From Gammaproteobacteria bacterium (GTDB taxonomy: Bacteria > Pseudomonadota > Gammaproteobacteria > Pseudomonadales > Azotimanducaceae), in contig VXNE01000038.1 in assembly GCA_009840715.1 (NCBI GenBank), positions 3,265 through 18,838 of the forward strand: a DNA stretch of 15,574 bases, written 5' to 3'. Positions 1 through 8,761 of this stretch are shown here, one piece after another (the stretch's first letter is position 1; the number at the start of each line of letters is the position of its first letter). The notes beneath the pieces were generated by a model. That model was not told the DNA's origin and ran no database searches. It was given only the letters and a program-made list of their open reading frames with translations. The position numbers and the translations under genes were made by a program.

Positions 1-9
1 GCGTAGCCC

Positions 10-1338
10 TCAGCGGTGGCGTTCGGCGATCGCGGCCAGCCCGGCGTCGATTTCCGCCCGGTCGAGCCAGCGTCCGCGCACCATCACGCCGGCGATCTTG
101 CGCGTGTTGGCGATGTCGGCGAGCGGGTCGGCCTCGAGCAGTACCAGATCCGCGTCGCGCCCGGGAGCGATGGCGCCCCAGTCGGCGGTTCGGAGGAACG
201 CGGCTGGCGCGGTCGTTCCGGTCGCCAGGGCCTCGTACGGCGTGAGTCCGGCGGCGACCATCGCTTCGAGTTCGCGGTGGATCGAGAAGCCTGGCACGTT
301 GAAGACCTGTGGCGAGTCCGAGCCGAGGAGGACGGGTACGCCAGCGTCGTGCAGGGCGACGATGAGCCGCTTGCGCAGAGCCAGGTACTCGGCGCCGGTC
401 TCCGGCGTGACCGCCAGTGCGGCGCGCTGCACGCGGACGACGTAGTTCTCGCGCAGTTCCGCCGGCAGGTAGCGGAACTCCGGGCGCTCCGTCATGGCCC
501 GCCACCGGTGCGTTCCGGTGGTGTTTTCCGAGAGGGTCTCGGTGGGCACGACGGCGCCGCCGAGTGCCCGCGAGCGTTCGGCCACGGCCGGGATCCGGTC
601 CGGATCGACAAACGGAGTGAGCCACAGGCCGAAGGACAACGTGCTGCCTTCCGGAACGTCGGTGTCCTCGCGCACGAGCGCGTCGAAGTACCCGTCGAGG
701 TGATCGACCGTTGTCTGGCCCGCCTCGAGGCTCGGCCACAGCCCCACGGCCGCGGTGACGTGTCCGGCGAAGCCGATGCCGACCTCGCGTGCCGCGGCGA
801 CGAGCGCATCGAACTCCTCGACCGTCAACCCGGGGTGAATCTTCAGGAAGTCGTAGCCGTCGCGTTGCTGCGCCCGAACGCGCGCCGCCACCGCTGCCGG
901 GCCTCCAGCCGTCCGCCCGCTGAACGACGGTCCGGACGTGATGAGGCGTGGGCCGAGCACGCGATGCGCGAGGAGATCGTCACGCAGGACCAGGTGGTCG
1001 GGGTGGCCGAGCATGCCGCGGGCCAGGGTCACGCCGTTCGCAACCCACAGGAAGAGCACCTCGTCGCGATACTCCGGTTCGACAGGCACGTGCGCGTGCA
1101 TCTCGGCGAGCCCCGGGATGAGAAAGCGGTCGGCGCCGTCGATGACAAGCGTCCCGTCGGAGGTCTCCGCCGAGCCGCCGGCGCCGACGGCGACGATCCT
1201 GCCGTCGCGCACCGTCACGTCGCGATCCGTCAGGACGCCCGGTTCGAGCATCGAGATGACGTTGACGCGGGTGATGACCGCCTCGTCGGCCATCGAGGCT
1301 GCGGCGAGGAGGGCGACGAGCAGGAAACGGATGTTCAT
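10..1338 (-). CDS. Secreted amidohydrolase family protein (metal-dependent hydrolase)
   Basis: Predicted extracytoplasmic hydrolase of the amidohydrolase superfamily (imidazolonepropionase/prolidase-like branch), 442 residues. Residues 1-17 look like a Sec signal ending in SMA before DEAV. A small beta domain follows (about 20-75), then the metal-site motifs in the expected order: HAH (H81, H83), a lysine in DFLKIHP (K166, usually carboxylated in this branch), GHV (H193), DHLDG (H213) and GSDSP (D341). The C-terminus has the usual APGRDADLVLL segment that rebuilds the beta domain. All ligands of a binuclear centre are present, so it should be active; the substrate (dipeptide, cyclic amide, lactone) cannot be told from sequence. 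I chose the ATG at 1338 because the signal peptide then starts MNIRFLLV; a GTG at 1350 would add four residues. It is last in the minus-strand run, 34 bases after the DUF169 gene, and probably co-transcribed with it. Confidence 0.9.
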   Translation of the reverse strand: MNIRFLLVALLAAASMADEAVITRVNVISMLEPGVLTDRDVTVRDGRIVAVGAGGSAETSDGTLVIDGADRFLIPGLAEMHAHVPVEPEYRDEVLFLWVANGVTLARGMLGHPDHLVLRDDLLAHRVLGPRLITSGPSFSGRTAGGPAAVAARVRAQQRDGYDFLKIHPGLTVEEFDALVAAAREVGIGFAGHVTAAVGLWPSLEAGQTTVDHLDGYFDALVREDTDVPEGSTLSFGLWLTPFVDPDRIPAVAERSRALGGAVVPTETLSENTTGTHRWRAMTERPEFRYLPAELRENYVVRVQRAALAVTPETGAEYLALRKRLIVALHDAGVPVLLGSDSPQVFNVPGFSIHRELEAMVAAGLTPYEALATGTTAPAAFLRTADWGAIAPGRDADLVLLEADPLADIANTRKIAGVMVRGRWLDRAEIDAGLAAIAERHR

Positions 1339-1372
1339 CGCTCGCACCACCCGGAGTACCGCGCTCGGCGGT

Positions 1373-2185
1373 TCAGCGGTCGCCGTAGCTGACGCCCATC
1401 CCGGCCCGGGCGTCGTTGTTCACGCCGTAGGGCGCGATGGGGTAACGCAACCCGTTGCGCGACAGTCGGTCGAGGCCCGCGACGACCCCCGGCAGGAAAT
1501 GCGGCGGCAACGCCATCAGGAGTTCGTCCTCCATGACGCCCCCGTAACGCCGCTCGGCGAAGCAGGGGATCGACAGGCTTGGCTCCCCGGTCTTCAAGGC
1601 GCGCCCCCACGAGTCGGCGCAGGCGGACTCGCCGACGCAACCCCACTCGAGCTTCCGGTAGCCCGTCCACTGCAGGCCGTTGATGAACAGGATCATCTGC
1701 GCCGGCGTCGCATAGATCATGGCGATGTCGGGTGGGTCGAGCCGGCCGCTTGCGAGCGGACTCACCGCCATGGCCTCGTACCGGCCGAACGGCACCACGT
1801 CCATCGAGTGCTGGTGCGCGGAAGCGTCCTCGAGCGTCTCGTACCACACACCCGCCATGCGGTCGCCCGACAGCCAGTCGTCGCTGCGCGGATGCAGCCC
1901 GATGACGGTGGAGCACTGCGCGCCGACCAGGTCGTCCGCGGTAATGCCGACGGTCCAGCCATTGCGGCACGCCTGGCCGACGATCTGGTCGGTGGTGTGG
2001 ATGCTCCCGGGCCGGCGGATGCGGGGTATGGCCTCCATGTCGGCCACGGTCTCGAAGAGCTTCATGCCGATGGGCGTGGTCCGGAGCCGCAGCAGCCGGT
2101 TGAGGTCGGCGACCAGTCCGGGCCAGTCCAGGGCTTTCAGGTCGGTCGAGATGACCTCGGCGCCCGAAGCGGATTGCTCTGCCAC
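1373..2185 (-). CDS. DUF169 family protein
   Basis: A 270-residue protein that I assign to DUF169 from the opening motif LRLRTTPIGMKLF (residues 33-45) and the conserved-cysteine layout. No signal peptide or membrane segment is seen, so it is probably cytoplasmic. Five cysteines are present: C73, C91, C183, C189 and C208. C183 and C189 lie in a WGCVGESACADSW block typical of the family's conserved centre, and C91 is in a GAQC motif. The family has no established biochemical role that I can name; the cysteines could bind a metal or cofactor, but that is inference. Translation starts at a GTG only four bases after the crotonase stop, with AAGGTGGG upstream inside the crotonase 3' end, so it is very likely translationally coupled to it. 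This placement suggests a role linked to the acyl-CoA genes. Confidence 0.8.
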   Translation of the reverse strand: MAEQSASGAEVISTDLKALDWPGLVADLNRLLRLRTTPIGMKLFETVADMEAIPRIRRPGSIHTTDQIVGQACRNGWTVGITADDLVGAQCSTVIGLHPRSDDWLSGDRMAGVWYETLEDASAHQHSMDVVPFGRYEAMAVSPLASGRLDPPDIAMIYATPAQMILFINGLQWTGYRKLEWGCVGESACADSWGRALKTGEPSLSIPCFAERRYGGVMEDELLMALPPHFLPGVVAGLDRLSRNGLRYPIAPYGVNNDARAGMGVSYGDR

Positions 2186-2189
2186 GGCG

Positions 2190-3026
2190 TCAGCCCACCT
2201 TGACGCGGTCGAAGTTCGGGGGACGCTTCTCCATGAAGGAGCGGACCCCTTCGCGGAAGTCCGGCCGCACGAGGCTTTCGTCCATCAGGCGTTCCGTCTC
2301 GTCCATCGCGGGGCCGATCGGCATGTCGATGTGCTTGTAGACCTGCTGCTTCATGATCATGAGCGACAGCGGCGCCGCCGTGGCGGCGAGCTGGCGGACG
2401 TACTCCTTCGCGTCGTCCACGGACTCGCCTGTCTCGCAGAGGCGGTCCCCGAGGCCCATCGCCACGGCCTCTTCCCCGGCGATGCGACGCGCGGTCCAGA
2501 GGATGTCGAGCGCCTTCGCGGGACCGAGCAGCCGCGGGAGGATCCAGCTCATGCCGTGCTCCGCGACCAGGCCGCGGGCCGAGAACGCCGTGGTGAACTT
2601 GGCGGTCTTCTCGACGAAGCGCAGGTCCGCGAGCAGGGCATAGCTCATGCCGAGACCGGCGGCGGCGCCGTTGACGGCCGCGATCAGCGGCTTCCGCAGC
2701 CCGAGCAGATGGTCGTAGATGTGGGCGAAGTTGTCGCCCATGTCCGGGTTGCCGGGGTTGGCGGCCAGGTGGGAGAGGTCCTCGGCCTCGCGTTCCCCGC
2801 CGCTGGCGGACATGGTGTTGAGCGCGTTCATGTCCATGCCCGCGCAGAACCCACGTCCGGCGCCCGTCAGCACGATGCCCACGACGCGCTCGTCGCGCTC
2901 GGCCTCGGCGAGGGCGTGCCGGACTTCGGCGAGCATGAGGGCCGTGAAGGCGTTCAGGCTGGCGGGCCGGTTCATCGTCACGACGGCGACCGGTTCGTCC
3001 ACCTCGTAAAGGATCTCCTGGTACAT
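2190..3026 (-). CDS. Enoyl-CoA hydratase/isomerase (crotonase) family protein
   Basis: A cytoplasmic crotonase-fold acyl-CoA enzyme of 278 residues, normal family length. Visible motifs are NRPASLNAF (19-27), GFCAGMD (59-65, first oxyanion-hole loop), NGAAAGLG (119-126, second oxyanion-hole loop) and GLVAEHGMSWILPRLLG (152-168). By eye alignment, both catalytic glutamates of classical enoyl-CoA hydratase are missing (the first position is S128, the second a phenylalanine). An acidic residue at E156 sits where PaaG-like isomerases carry their catalytic aspartate. An isomerase, or another crotonase reaction, is therefore more likely than plain hydration. The ATG at 3026 is preferred over the one at 3032 because GGGAG lies six bases before it and would abut the upstream ATG. 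It is first in a minus-strand run with DUF169 and the amidohydrolase, and divergent from an acyl-CoA dehydrogenase, its likely pathway partner. Confidence 0.92.
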   Translation of the reverse strand: MYQEILYEVDEPVAVVTMNRPASLNAFTALMLAEVRHALAEAERDERVVGIVLTGAGRGFCAGMDMNALNTMSASGGEREAEDLSHLAANPGNPDMGDNFAHIYDHLLGLRKPLIAAVNGAAAGLGMSYALLADLRFVEKTAKFTTAFSARGLVAEHGMSWILPRLLGPAKALDILWTARRIAGEEAVAMGLGDRLCETGESVDDAKEYVRQLAATAAPLSLMIMKQQVYKHIDMPIGPAMDETERLMDESLVRPDFREGVRSFMEKRPPNFDRVKVG

Positions 3027-3088
3027 GCGCATCTCCCATCCGTAGACCGTGAAGGTACTATATGGCCGCCTTCAGAAGGACCGACGCC
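3027..3088. promoter_or_regulatory. Short divergent promoter region between crotonase and acyl-CoA dehydrogenase genes
   Basis: About 60 bases must hold the promoters of both runs. On the minus strand TATAGT (3062 down to 3057) is a five-of-six match to a -10 box and would give a leader of about 20 bases; no good -35 box is seen at 16-18 bases. On the plus strand TACTAT (3056-3061) is a weaker -10 candidate, close to AGAAGGA (3074-3080), the Shine-Dalgarno for the ATG at 3089. The A+T-rich patch stands out in this G+C-rich window. The assignment is tentative. Confidence 0.35.
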
Positions 3089-4234
3089 ATGCCCATGATT
3101 CTCAATGAAGAGCAGAACATGCTCAAGGACACCGCGCGCGAGTTCTGCGCCGAGAACGCGCCGATCGCCCAGTTGCGCAGGCTGCGCGACGAGGACAGCC
3201 CGGACGGCTTCGACCGGGAGACGTGGTCGTCCATGGCGGAACTCGGCTGGCCGGGCATCCCGTTCCCGGAGGAGCACGGCGGGCTGGCCTTCGGCTACAA
3301 GGGCCTGGGCGTCGTGACCGAGGAAACGGGCCGCAACCTGACGGCGAGCCCGCTCTTCGCGAGCGTCTGGGTGGCCGGCACGGCGGTGAACGTGGGCGGC
3401 AGCGACGCGATGAAAGCCGCGGTTCTGCCCAAGGTCGCCTCCGGGGAATTGCTGCTGGCGCTCGCGCTCGAGGAGTCGCATCGCCACGATCCCTACGGCG
3501 TGGCCACCATGGCGACCCCGTCCGGCGACGGCTACGTGCTGTCCGGGTCCAAGACCTTCGTGCTGGACGGCAACGTGGCGGACACGCTGCTGGTCGCCGC
3601 CCGGACGTCGGGGGAGCCTGGCGACCGCGACGGCATCACCCTGTTCCTCGTCGACGCCGGGGCGTCCGGCATCGAGATCACCCGCACGCGCATGACGGAC
3701 AGCCGCAATGCCGCGAACATCGCCTTCAACGACGTCGCCGCGGGACCGGAGACCATCGTCGGCGAGGTGGACAGGGGCGCCGACGTGCTCGACCCGACCC
3801 TCGACATCGCGCGGATCGGCATTTCCGCGGAGATGCTCGGTGCCGCGCTCGAGTGTTTCGACCGCACCGTGCAGTACCTGAAGGAGCGCGAGCAGTTCGG
3901 CGTCCCCATCGGCTCCTTCCAGGCGCTCAAGCACCGCGCGGCGAACATGTTCTGCGAACTCGAACTCTCGAAGTCCGTCGTCCTCGAGGCCCTCACGGCC
4001 CTCGACGAGGAGCGAGACGGCGCCGAGGTCGCGAAGCTCGCGAGCCTCGCCAAGGCGAAGGTGGGAGAGACGTTTCACACCGTGTCCCGCGAGGGGATCC
4101 AGATGCACGGCGGGATCGGCATGACCGACGAGTTCGACATCGGCTTCTACATCAAGCGTCAGGCCGTGACGGAGCAGACCTTCGGCGACGTGAACTTCCA
4201 CCGGAACCGGTACGGGGAACTCGAGGGGTACTGA
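3089..4234 (+). CDS. Acyl-CoA dehydrogenase family protein
   Basis: A flavin-dependent acyl-CoA dehydrogenase that introduces a 2,3 double bond into an acyl-CoA, 381 residues, cytoplasmic. Order of parts: N-terminal helical domain starting MILNEEQNML, a middle beta domain (about 115-215), and a C-terminal four-helix domain with KEREQFG (265-271) and MHGGIGMTDEFD (339-350). E348 lies in the segment that holds the catalytic glutamate of many family members. The signature resembles FadE-type enzymes used on branched, aromatic or steroid side-chain acyl-CoAs, many of which work as pairs of unlike subunits; only one subunit is visible here. The ATG at 3089 has AGAAGGA eight bases upstream and gives the usual family N-terminus. 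An in-frame ATG at 3062, with GAAGG six bases upstream, would add nine residues and is the alternative. It is divergent from the crotonase gene and 46 bases before a DUF3604 gene on the same strand. Confidence 0.95.
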   Translation: MPMILNEEQNMLKDTAREFCAENAPIAQLRRLRDEDSPDGFDRETWSSMAELGWPGIPFPEEHGGLAFGYKGLGVVTEETGRNLTASPLFASVWVAGTAVNVGGSDAMKAAVLPKVASGELLLALALEESHRHDPYGVATMATPSGDGYVLSGSKTFVLDGNVADTLLVAARTSGEPGDRDGITLFLVDAGASGIEITRTRMTDSRNAANIAFNDVAAGPETIVGEVDRGADVLDPTLDIARIGISAEMLGAALECFDRTVQYLKEREQFGVPIGSFQALKHRAANMFCELELSKSVVLEALTALDEERDGAEVAKLASLAKAKVGETFHTVSREGIQMHGGIGMTDEFDIGFYIKRQAVTEQTFGDVNFHRNRYGELEGY

Positions 4235-4280
4235 CCGCGCGCCGGAGCCGCCATTTCCGGGAGCGGGAGGGGGAGACGGC

Positions 4281-6893
4281 ATGAGACGGTTCGAGGTTCG
4301 GGATCTCGGCGGACTGCTGGCTTGCGCCGCGCTCGCCATGGCGGCCGGTTGCGGCACGGAGTCCGGCACGCAGCCGTCTGAAGCGCCGGCTCCGGAGGCC
4401 TCTCCAGAGGGCACCCCGACGGGGTTGCGCAGCGACATCGAAGCCCTGAAACGCGCGGTGGGCGAGGCGCCTACCGATGCCGGGTCCATCGCGGCGCGGG
4501 CGCGGGTGCTGGCGGACTGGGTGGACGCGCACGCGCTGGCGGGCCGCCCGGGATCGCCGTTCGCACCGGACGTGCGGCGCTACGCGACCGTTCCACCGAC
4601 CGGCGAGGCAGCAATAGCGGCCGGCGCCCGCGTGGATGCCCTGGTGCGCGAGTACCGGTTGCGTGACGAGGAACCGGAAGCGCTCGGCAGCCTGGTCGGG
4701 GACACCGGGCCGTTCGTGGCGGGGAGCCTCGCCACCATCACCCAGACGTGGACGGCGGGCAGCCGCGGCATAGCCCCGGGAGGCGGCGTCTGGGTCGCGC
4801 GCCACTTCAACACCGTGTACGGGGCGTTCCAGACGGACGACCCGGCCGGCCAGGATTACGTCACCGTCACGACCAGCGATGCGGACGCGGTCTTCGAGGC
4901 GGAGACCATCATGGCGAGAGGCCCCCACGGGGGCTTCCGCGCGCCGGAGCCGGCGGTCGCCTTCCGCGTGACCGGGGGCGCGGTCGATCCGGGCGAGACC
5001 GTAACGGTGACCTACGGCGACACCTCCGGCGGCGGCCCCGGGCTGCGCGTCACCACGGTCTCCGGAGAGCACGTGCCGATGCCTCTGTACGTGGACATCG
5101 ACGGCTCCGGCGACTGGTTCATGTTGCCGCTGCAGCCCTTCGAGATCGTGGGAGCGAAGGCGACCGGAGTGCACGGATTCGCACCGAGCGTCGTGGCGGC
5201 CGGCGAACCGTTCGAGGTTTCCGTGCGGGCCGAAGACGACTGGTACAACCGCGCGACGGGGGACATCCCGGGGTTCGAGGTGTGGCTGGACGGCGCGGTC
5301 GCCGCGACCACTGAGGCGGGGGCCGAACCGATCCAGGCGGTGGAGCTCACCATCGACGAGGTCGGCCCGCACTGGATCGACCTCCGTTCGATGGACGGGG
5401 CCCTCGTCGGTGAAGCCAACCCCATCCTCGTGGAGGAGGCGCCCGAGCGGCGCATCTACTGGGGCGACACGCATGGCCACTCGGGTTACGCGGAAGGCAT
5501 CGGCACGGTCGACTACTTCATGCGCTTCGCCCGCGACGATGCGCGGCTCGACTACGTCACCCACTCGGAACACGACACCGCCCTCGACGAAGCCGAGTGG
5601 CGCCTGATGCGGGACACCGTCTCGCAGTACGACGCGCCCGGGCAGTTCATCCCGTACCTGGGTTACGAATGGACCGTGCGCGCCTGGACCGGGGGCGGTC
5701 ACCACAACGTGCTCTTCCGCACGACGGCGGGGCGGGAGCGCGTGTCGGCCCTCGAGTACCCAACGCTCTCGAGCCTCTACCAGGGGCTCCGGGAGAAGCA
5801 TGACCCGGCGGACGTCGTCGTCATCCCCCACGCGCACAATCCCGGCGACGCGCGCAACTCGGACCCGGTTCTCGAGCCGCTGATCGAGGTGATGTCGATG
5901 CACGGGACGTTCGAGTGGTTCATCCGGAACTACCTCGGCAACGGTCACCAGGTGGGCTTCGTGGCGGCCTCCGACGATCACCTGTCGCATCCGGGTTACG
6001 CCGCCCCGAGCCGCAACTCGCTCGCGCAGCGCGGTGGGCTCGGGGCTGTCCTCGCGCCGGAGCGTTCGCGCGACGCGATCTTCGACGGCATGAAGGCGCG
6101 CCGCACCTACGCGACCACGGGCGACCGCATCATCCTGGACGTCAGCCTCAACGGGGCCGGCATGGGGGAACGCACCGACTTCGCGACGGAGCGGACCGTA
6201 CGAGGCCGCGTGATCGGCACGGCGGCGATCGACACCATCACGGTCTTCAAGAACGACGTGCCGGTCTGGTCCCGGGAGCACCTGACGGCGACGGGCGCGG
6301 AGGCGGAGAGGTCGACCGCGCTGCATGTGTCGTTCCATTCTGACGCCACGCCGCTCCACTGGGGCGACCCGCCACGGGGCTGGCGGCACTGGCAGGGGAC
6401 GCTGACGCTCCTCGGCGGGACGGTTGCCGACGCGCAACTCACCGACGAGGCGAACCCGAACTGGCAGTACCTCGAGCGCGACGGCAACGAGGTGCGCTTC
6501 CACACGATCACCCGCGGCGACGCCAGCACCATCGTGCTGAACGTGACGGACCTCACCGACGAGGCGATGGTCGACATCCGCCTCGACGAGACCCGGGAGA
6601 CCGGCTCGGCGCCTCCGATCTACCGGCCGCCGGTCACCATCGCGGCGACCGGCGTACAACTGCCGGTCGCGCAGACGGTGGCCGGAGCGGTCCGCGCCAC
6701 GATGCCGATTCCGGACTACGACGATTACGTCGAGCTGCGTCGCGTCGGCGCGGGTGTCCGGGACGTCGCGTTCGAGTTCACGGACACCTCGACGCCGCGG
6801 CAGGGCGACTACTACTACGTCCGCGTGCTGCAGGCGAACGATGCGGGAGCCTGGTCGAGTCCCATTTGGGTCGGTGGATACCCGCCCCGGTGA
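4281..6893 (+). CDS. DUF3604 protein, long form, predicted lipoprotein
   Basis: An 870-residue exported protein of the DUF3604 family, which resembles PHP-type metal-dependent phosphoesterases. The N-terminus has a hydrophobic stretch ending AMAAGC, so C24 is a probable lipidation site; no later cysteine was found by eye. Residues about 30-390 form a beta-rich region containing GDTSGGGPG. The PHP-like domain starts at YWGDTHGHSG (H398, H400) and continues with THSEHD (H428, E430, H431, D432), YEWT (E463), GGHHN (H474, H475), IPHAHN (H517, H519), MSMHG (H541) and ASDDH (D565, D566, H567), a complete set of potential metal ligands. It ends in a beta-rich tail finishing YYYVRV...SSPIWVGGY. The start is supported by GGAGGGGGAG five bases upstream. 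It resembles the protein at 11057-13609 end to end and is followed after seven bases by another DUF3604 gene. The substrate is unknown. Confidence 0.93.
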   Translation: MRRFEVRDLGGLLACAALAMAAGCGTESGTQPSEAPAPEASPEGTPTGLRSDIEALKRAVGEAPTDAGSIAARARVLADWVDAHALAGRPGSPFAPDVRRYATVPPTGEAAIAAGARVDALVREYRLRDEEPEALGSLVGDTGPFVAGSLATITQTWTAGSRGIAPGGGVWVARHFNTVYGAFQTDDPAGQDYVTVTTSDADAVFEAETIMARGPHGGFRAPEPAVAFRVTGGAVDPGETVTVTYGDTSGGGPGLRVTTVSGEHVPMPLYVDIDGSGDWFMLPLQPFEIVGAKATGVHGFAPSVVAAGEPFEVSVRAEDDWYNRATGDIPGFEVWLDGAVAATTEAGAEPIQAVELTIDEVGPHWIDLRSMDGALVGEANPILVEEAPERRIYWGDTHGHSGYAEGIGTVDYFMRFARDDARLDYVTHSEHDTALDEAEWRLMRDTVSQYDAPGQFIPYLGYEWTVRAWTGGGHHNVLFRTTAGRERVSALEYPTLSSLYQGLREKHDPADVVVIPHAHNPGDARNSDPVLEPLIEVMSMHGTFEWFIRNYLGNGHQVGFVAASDDHLSHPGYAAPSRNSLAQRGGLGAVLAPERSRDAIFDGMKARRTYATTGDRIILDVSLNGAGMGERTDFATERTVRGRVIGTAAIDTITVFKNDVPVWSREHLTATGAEAERSTALHVSFHSDATPLHWGDPPRGWRHWQGTLTLLGGTVADAQLTDEANPNWQYLERDGNEVRFHTITRGDASTIVLNVTDLTDEAMVDIRLDETRETGSAPPIYRPPVTIAATGVQLPVAQTVAGAVRATMPIPDYDDYVELRRVGAGVRDVAFEFTDTSTPRQGDYYYVRVLQANDAGAWSSPIWVGGYPPR

Positions 6894-6900
6894 TGCGACG

Positions 6901-8697
6901 ATGAGGAACGCCGCTAGAGGGTGGCTGGTTACGGGCGCACTCGCCGCAACGATGACGGCCGGAGCCGCGGAGCACGTCTACTTCGGGGACCTGCACCTGC
7001 ACACGCGCTACTCGAACGACGCCTGGACCGGCGGGGAGACGCGCACCCCCGACGACTCCTACCGCTTCGCCAAGGGCGAGCCCCTCGAGCACGTCGGGGG
7101 GACGAAGATCCAGCTCAACACGCCCCTCGACTTCCTCGGGGTGAGCGACCATGCCGAGATGCTGGGCGCCTTTCACTCCCTGGCGGAGCCGGGCCATCCG
7201 GATGCGGAATCCGCGGTCGCCCGGCAGGCAGCGTCCGCGGAGCCGGACATGCTTCGGCAGGCGCTGATGGACTGGGCCCGGTCCATGCGCCACATCGACC
7301 CGAATCCCGTGCTCTTCAACAGGGCGCAGGAGGCCGACGTATGGGGCAAGATCGTCGCGACGGCGGACCGCCATTACGCGCCCGGGGAGTTCACGACCTT
7401 TGCGGCCTTTGAATGGACCTCGTCAATGCCGGACTTCGGCAACCTGCACCGGGTCGTGGTGTTCGAGGGCACGGACGATCTGCCGCATCCGTATTCGCGC
7501 GTCGACTCGATCCACCCGGAGGACCTCTGGTCGTATCTCGAGGCGCAACGCATGCGTGGCGTCGACGCCATCGCGATCCCGCACAACTCGAACGTCTCGA
7601 ACGGCCACATGTTCGCGCTGACCGATTCATTCGGCGAGCCGCTGAACGCGCACTACGCGGCGCGGCGGACCCGGAACGAGCCGATGCTCGAGGTCTCGCA
7701 GCACAAGGGGACGTCCGAAACGCATCCCGCACTGTCGCCGAACGACGAGTTCGCCGGCTTCGAGCTCTACACGCGCCTGCTCAGTTCCCTGGCCGGGGAG
7801 CGCTACAGCGAGCCGCGGGGGAGCTACGTCCGGGAGGCGTACCTCAACGGCATCGCGCTGCAGGCAAGGTCCGGCTTCAATCCCTTCCGCTTCGGGCTGT
7901 CCGGGGGCTCCGACTACCACTCTGGTGTCTCCGCCATCGAGGAAGACAACCTGAGCGCGGCGAGCGGCCCGTTCCGCGACGGCACTCCGGAGCAGCGGAT
8001 GGCGCGTCCGGCCTCCGGGATGGTCACGGGCGCCTCCGGCCTGACCGCGGCCTGGGCGGACGAGAACACCAGGGAGGCCATCTTCGCGGCATTCCGCCGC
8101 AGCGAGACCTACGGGACGACGGGAACGCGGATCAGGGTACGGTTCTTCGGCGGCTGGGACTTCGAGCCGTCTCTCGTCGAAGCGGGAGACCGTACGGCGA
8201 GGGCGTACGCCGGCGGCGTCCCGATGGGGGGCGTGCTCCGCGGCGACACCTCAGGCGACGGCGACCCGTCCGGTGCCCCGACGTTGGCGGTCTGGGCGGC
8301 GAAGGACGCCCGGGGCGGCAACCTCGACCGGCTCCAGATCGTCAAGGGTAGCCTGCGCGAAGGCGTGGCCGAAGAGCGCATCTTCGACGTGGCGCTCGGG
8401 GGCGAGAACCGGCGCACGGCGGAGGGCGTCCGGCCGGTCGGGAACACCGTGGACCTCGCCACGGCGACGTACGACAACACGATTGGAGCGGCCACGCTGG
8501 CCGCGGTCTGGGAAGACCCGGAGTTCGACCCGACGTCGCCGGCGTTCTACTATGTTCGGGTGCTGGAGATTCCGACCCCACGCTGGACGTTGTATGACTC
8601 CGTCGCGACGGGGATACCGCTTCCCGAGGGGGTTCCGGCGACCTTGCAGGAGCGCGCGTTCACGTCACCGATCTGGTACTTGCCGACACGGCGATAG
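6901..8697 (+). CDS. DUF3604 protein, short form, predicted secreted
   Basis: A 598-residue exported DUF3604 protein. Residues 1-22 look like a Sec signal (cleavage near AGA/AEH) with no lipobox. The PHP-like domain starts at once with YFGDLHLHT (H32, H34), followed by SDHAE (D83, H84), FEWT (E171), NLHR (H183), IPHNSN (H228), SQHKG (H268) and SDYHS (D338, H340). These match the order of the long-form motifs, though several histidines are changed or reduced. It lacks the roughly 390-residue N-terminal beta region of the two long paralogs, and its tail ends in a related but divergent FYYVRV...SPIWYLP. No cysteine was seen. The ATG at 6901 is chosen because it begins the signal peptide; the reading frame is open further upstream, but that stretch overlaps the preceding gene. 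Only seven bases separate it from the upstream stop, and no strong Shine-Dalgarno is seen, so translational coupling is likely. Confidence 0.9.
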   Translation: MRNAARGWLVTGALAATMTAGAAEHVYFGDLHLHTRYSNDAWTGGETRTPDDSYRFAKGEPLEHVGGTKIQLNTPLDFLGVSDHAEMLGAFHSLAEPGHPDAESAVARQAASAEPDMLRQALMDWARSMRHIDPNPVLFNRAQEADVWGKIVATADRHYAPGEFTTFAAFEWTSSMPDFGNLHRVVVFEGTDDLPHPYSRVDSIHPEDLWSYLEAQRMRGVDAIAIPHNSNVSNGHMFALTDSFGEPLNAHYAARRTRNEPMLEVSQHKGTSETHPALSPNDEFAGFELYTRLLSSLAGERYSEPRGSYVREAYLNGIALQARSGFNPFRFGLSGGSDYHSGVSAIEEDNLSAASGPFRDGTPEQRMARPASGMVTGASGLTAAWADENTREAIFAAFRRSETYGTTGTRIRVRFFGGWDFEPSLVEAGDRTARAYAGGVPMGGVLRGDTSGDGDPSGAPTLAVWAAKDARGGNLDRLQIVKGSLREGVAEERIFDVALGGENRRTAEGVRPVGNTVDLATATYDNTIGAATLAAVWEDPEFDPTSPAFYYVRVLEIPTPRWTLYDSVATGIPLPEGVPATLQERAFTSPIWYLPTRR

Positions 8698-8761
8698 CTG
8701 CCCCCAAGGGTGGACGATATCCCACGCTCGTCAGGGTTGTTATCCTATATCCGCCACTGCG

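Noticed and set aside
2978..4489. A 503-residue minus-strand open frame opposite the acyl-CoA dehydrogenase gene
   Set aside because: It overlaps an unmistakable acyl-CoA dehydrogenase and has no family features of its own.
4152..6659. An 835-residue minus-strand open frame opposite the DUF3604 lipoprotein gene
   Set aside because: It mirrors the codon pattern of the sense gene, is rich in Arg, Val, Gly and His without any motif, and has no Shine-Dalgarno or operon context.
6754..6900. Upstream extension of the short DUF3604 frame by 49 codons
   Set aside because: The extension overlaps the preceding gene, is Arg/Ser/Thr-rich, and would bury the signal peptide that starts at 6901.
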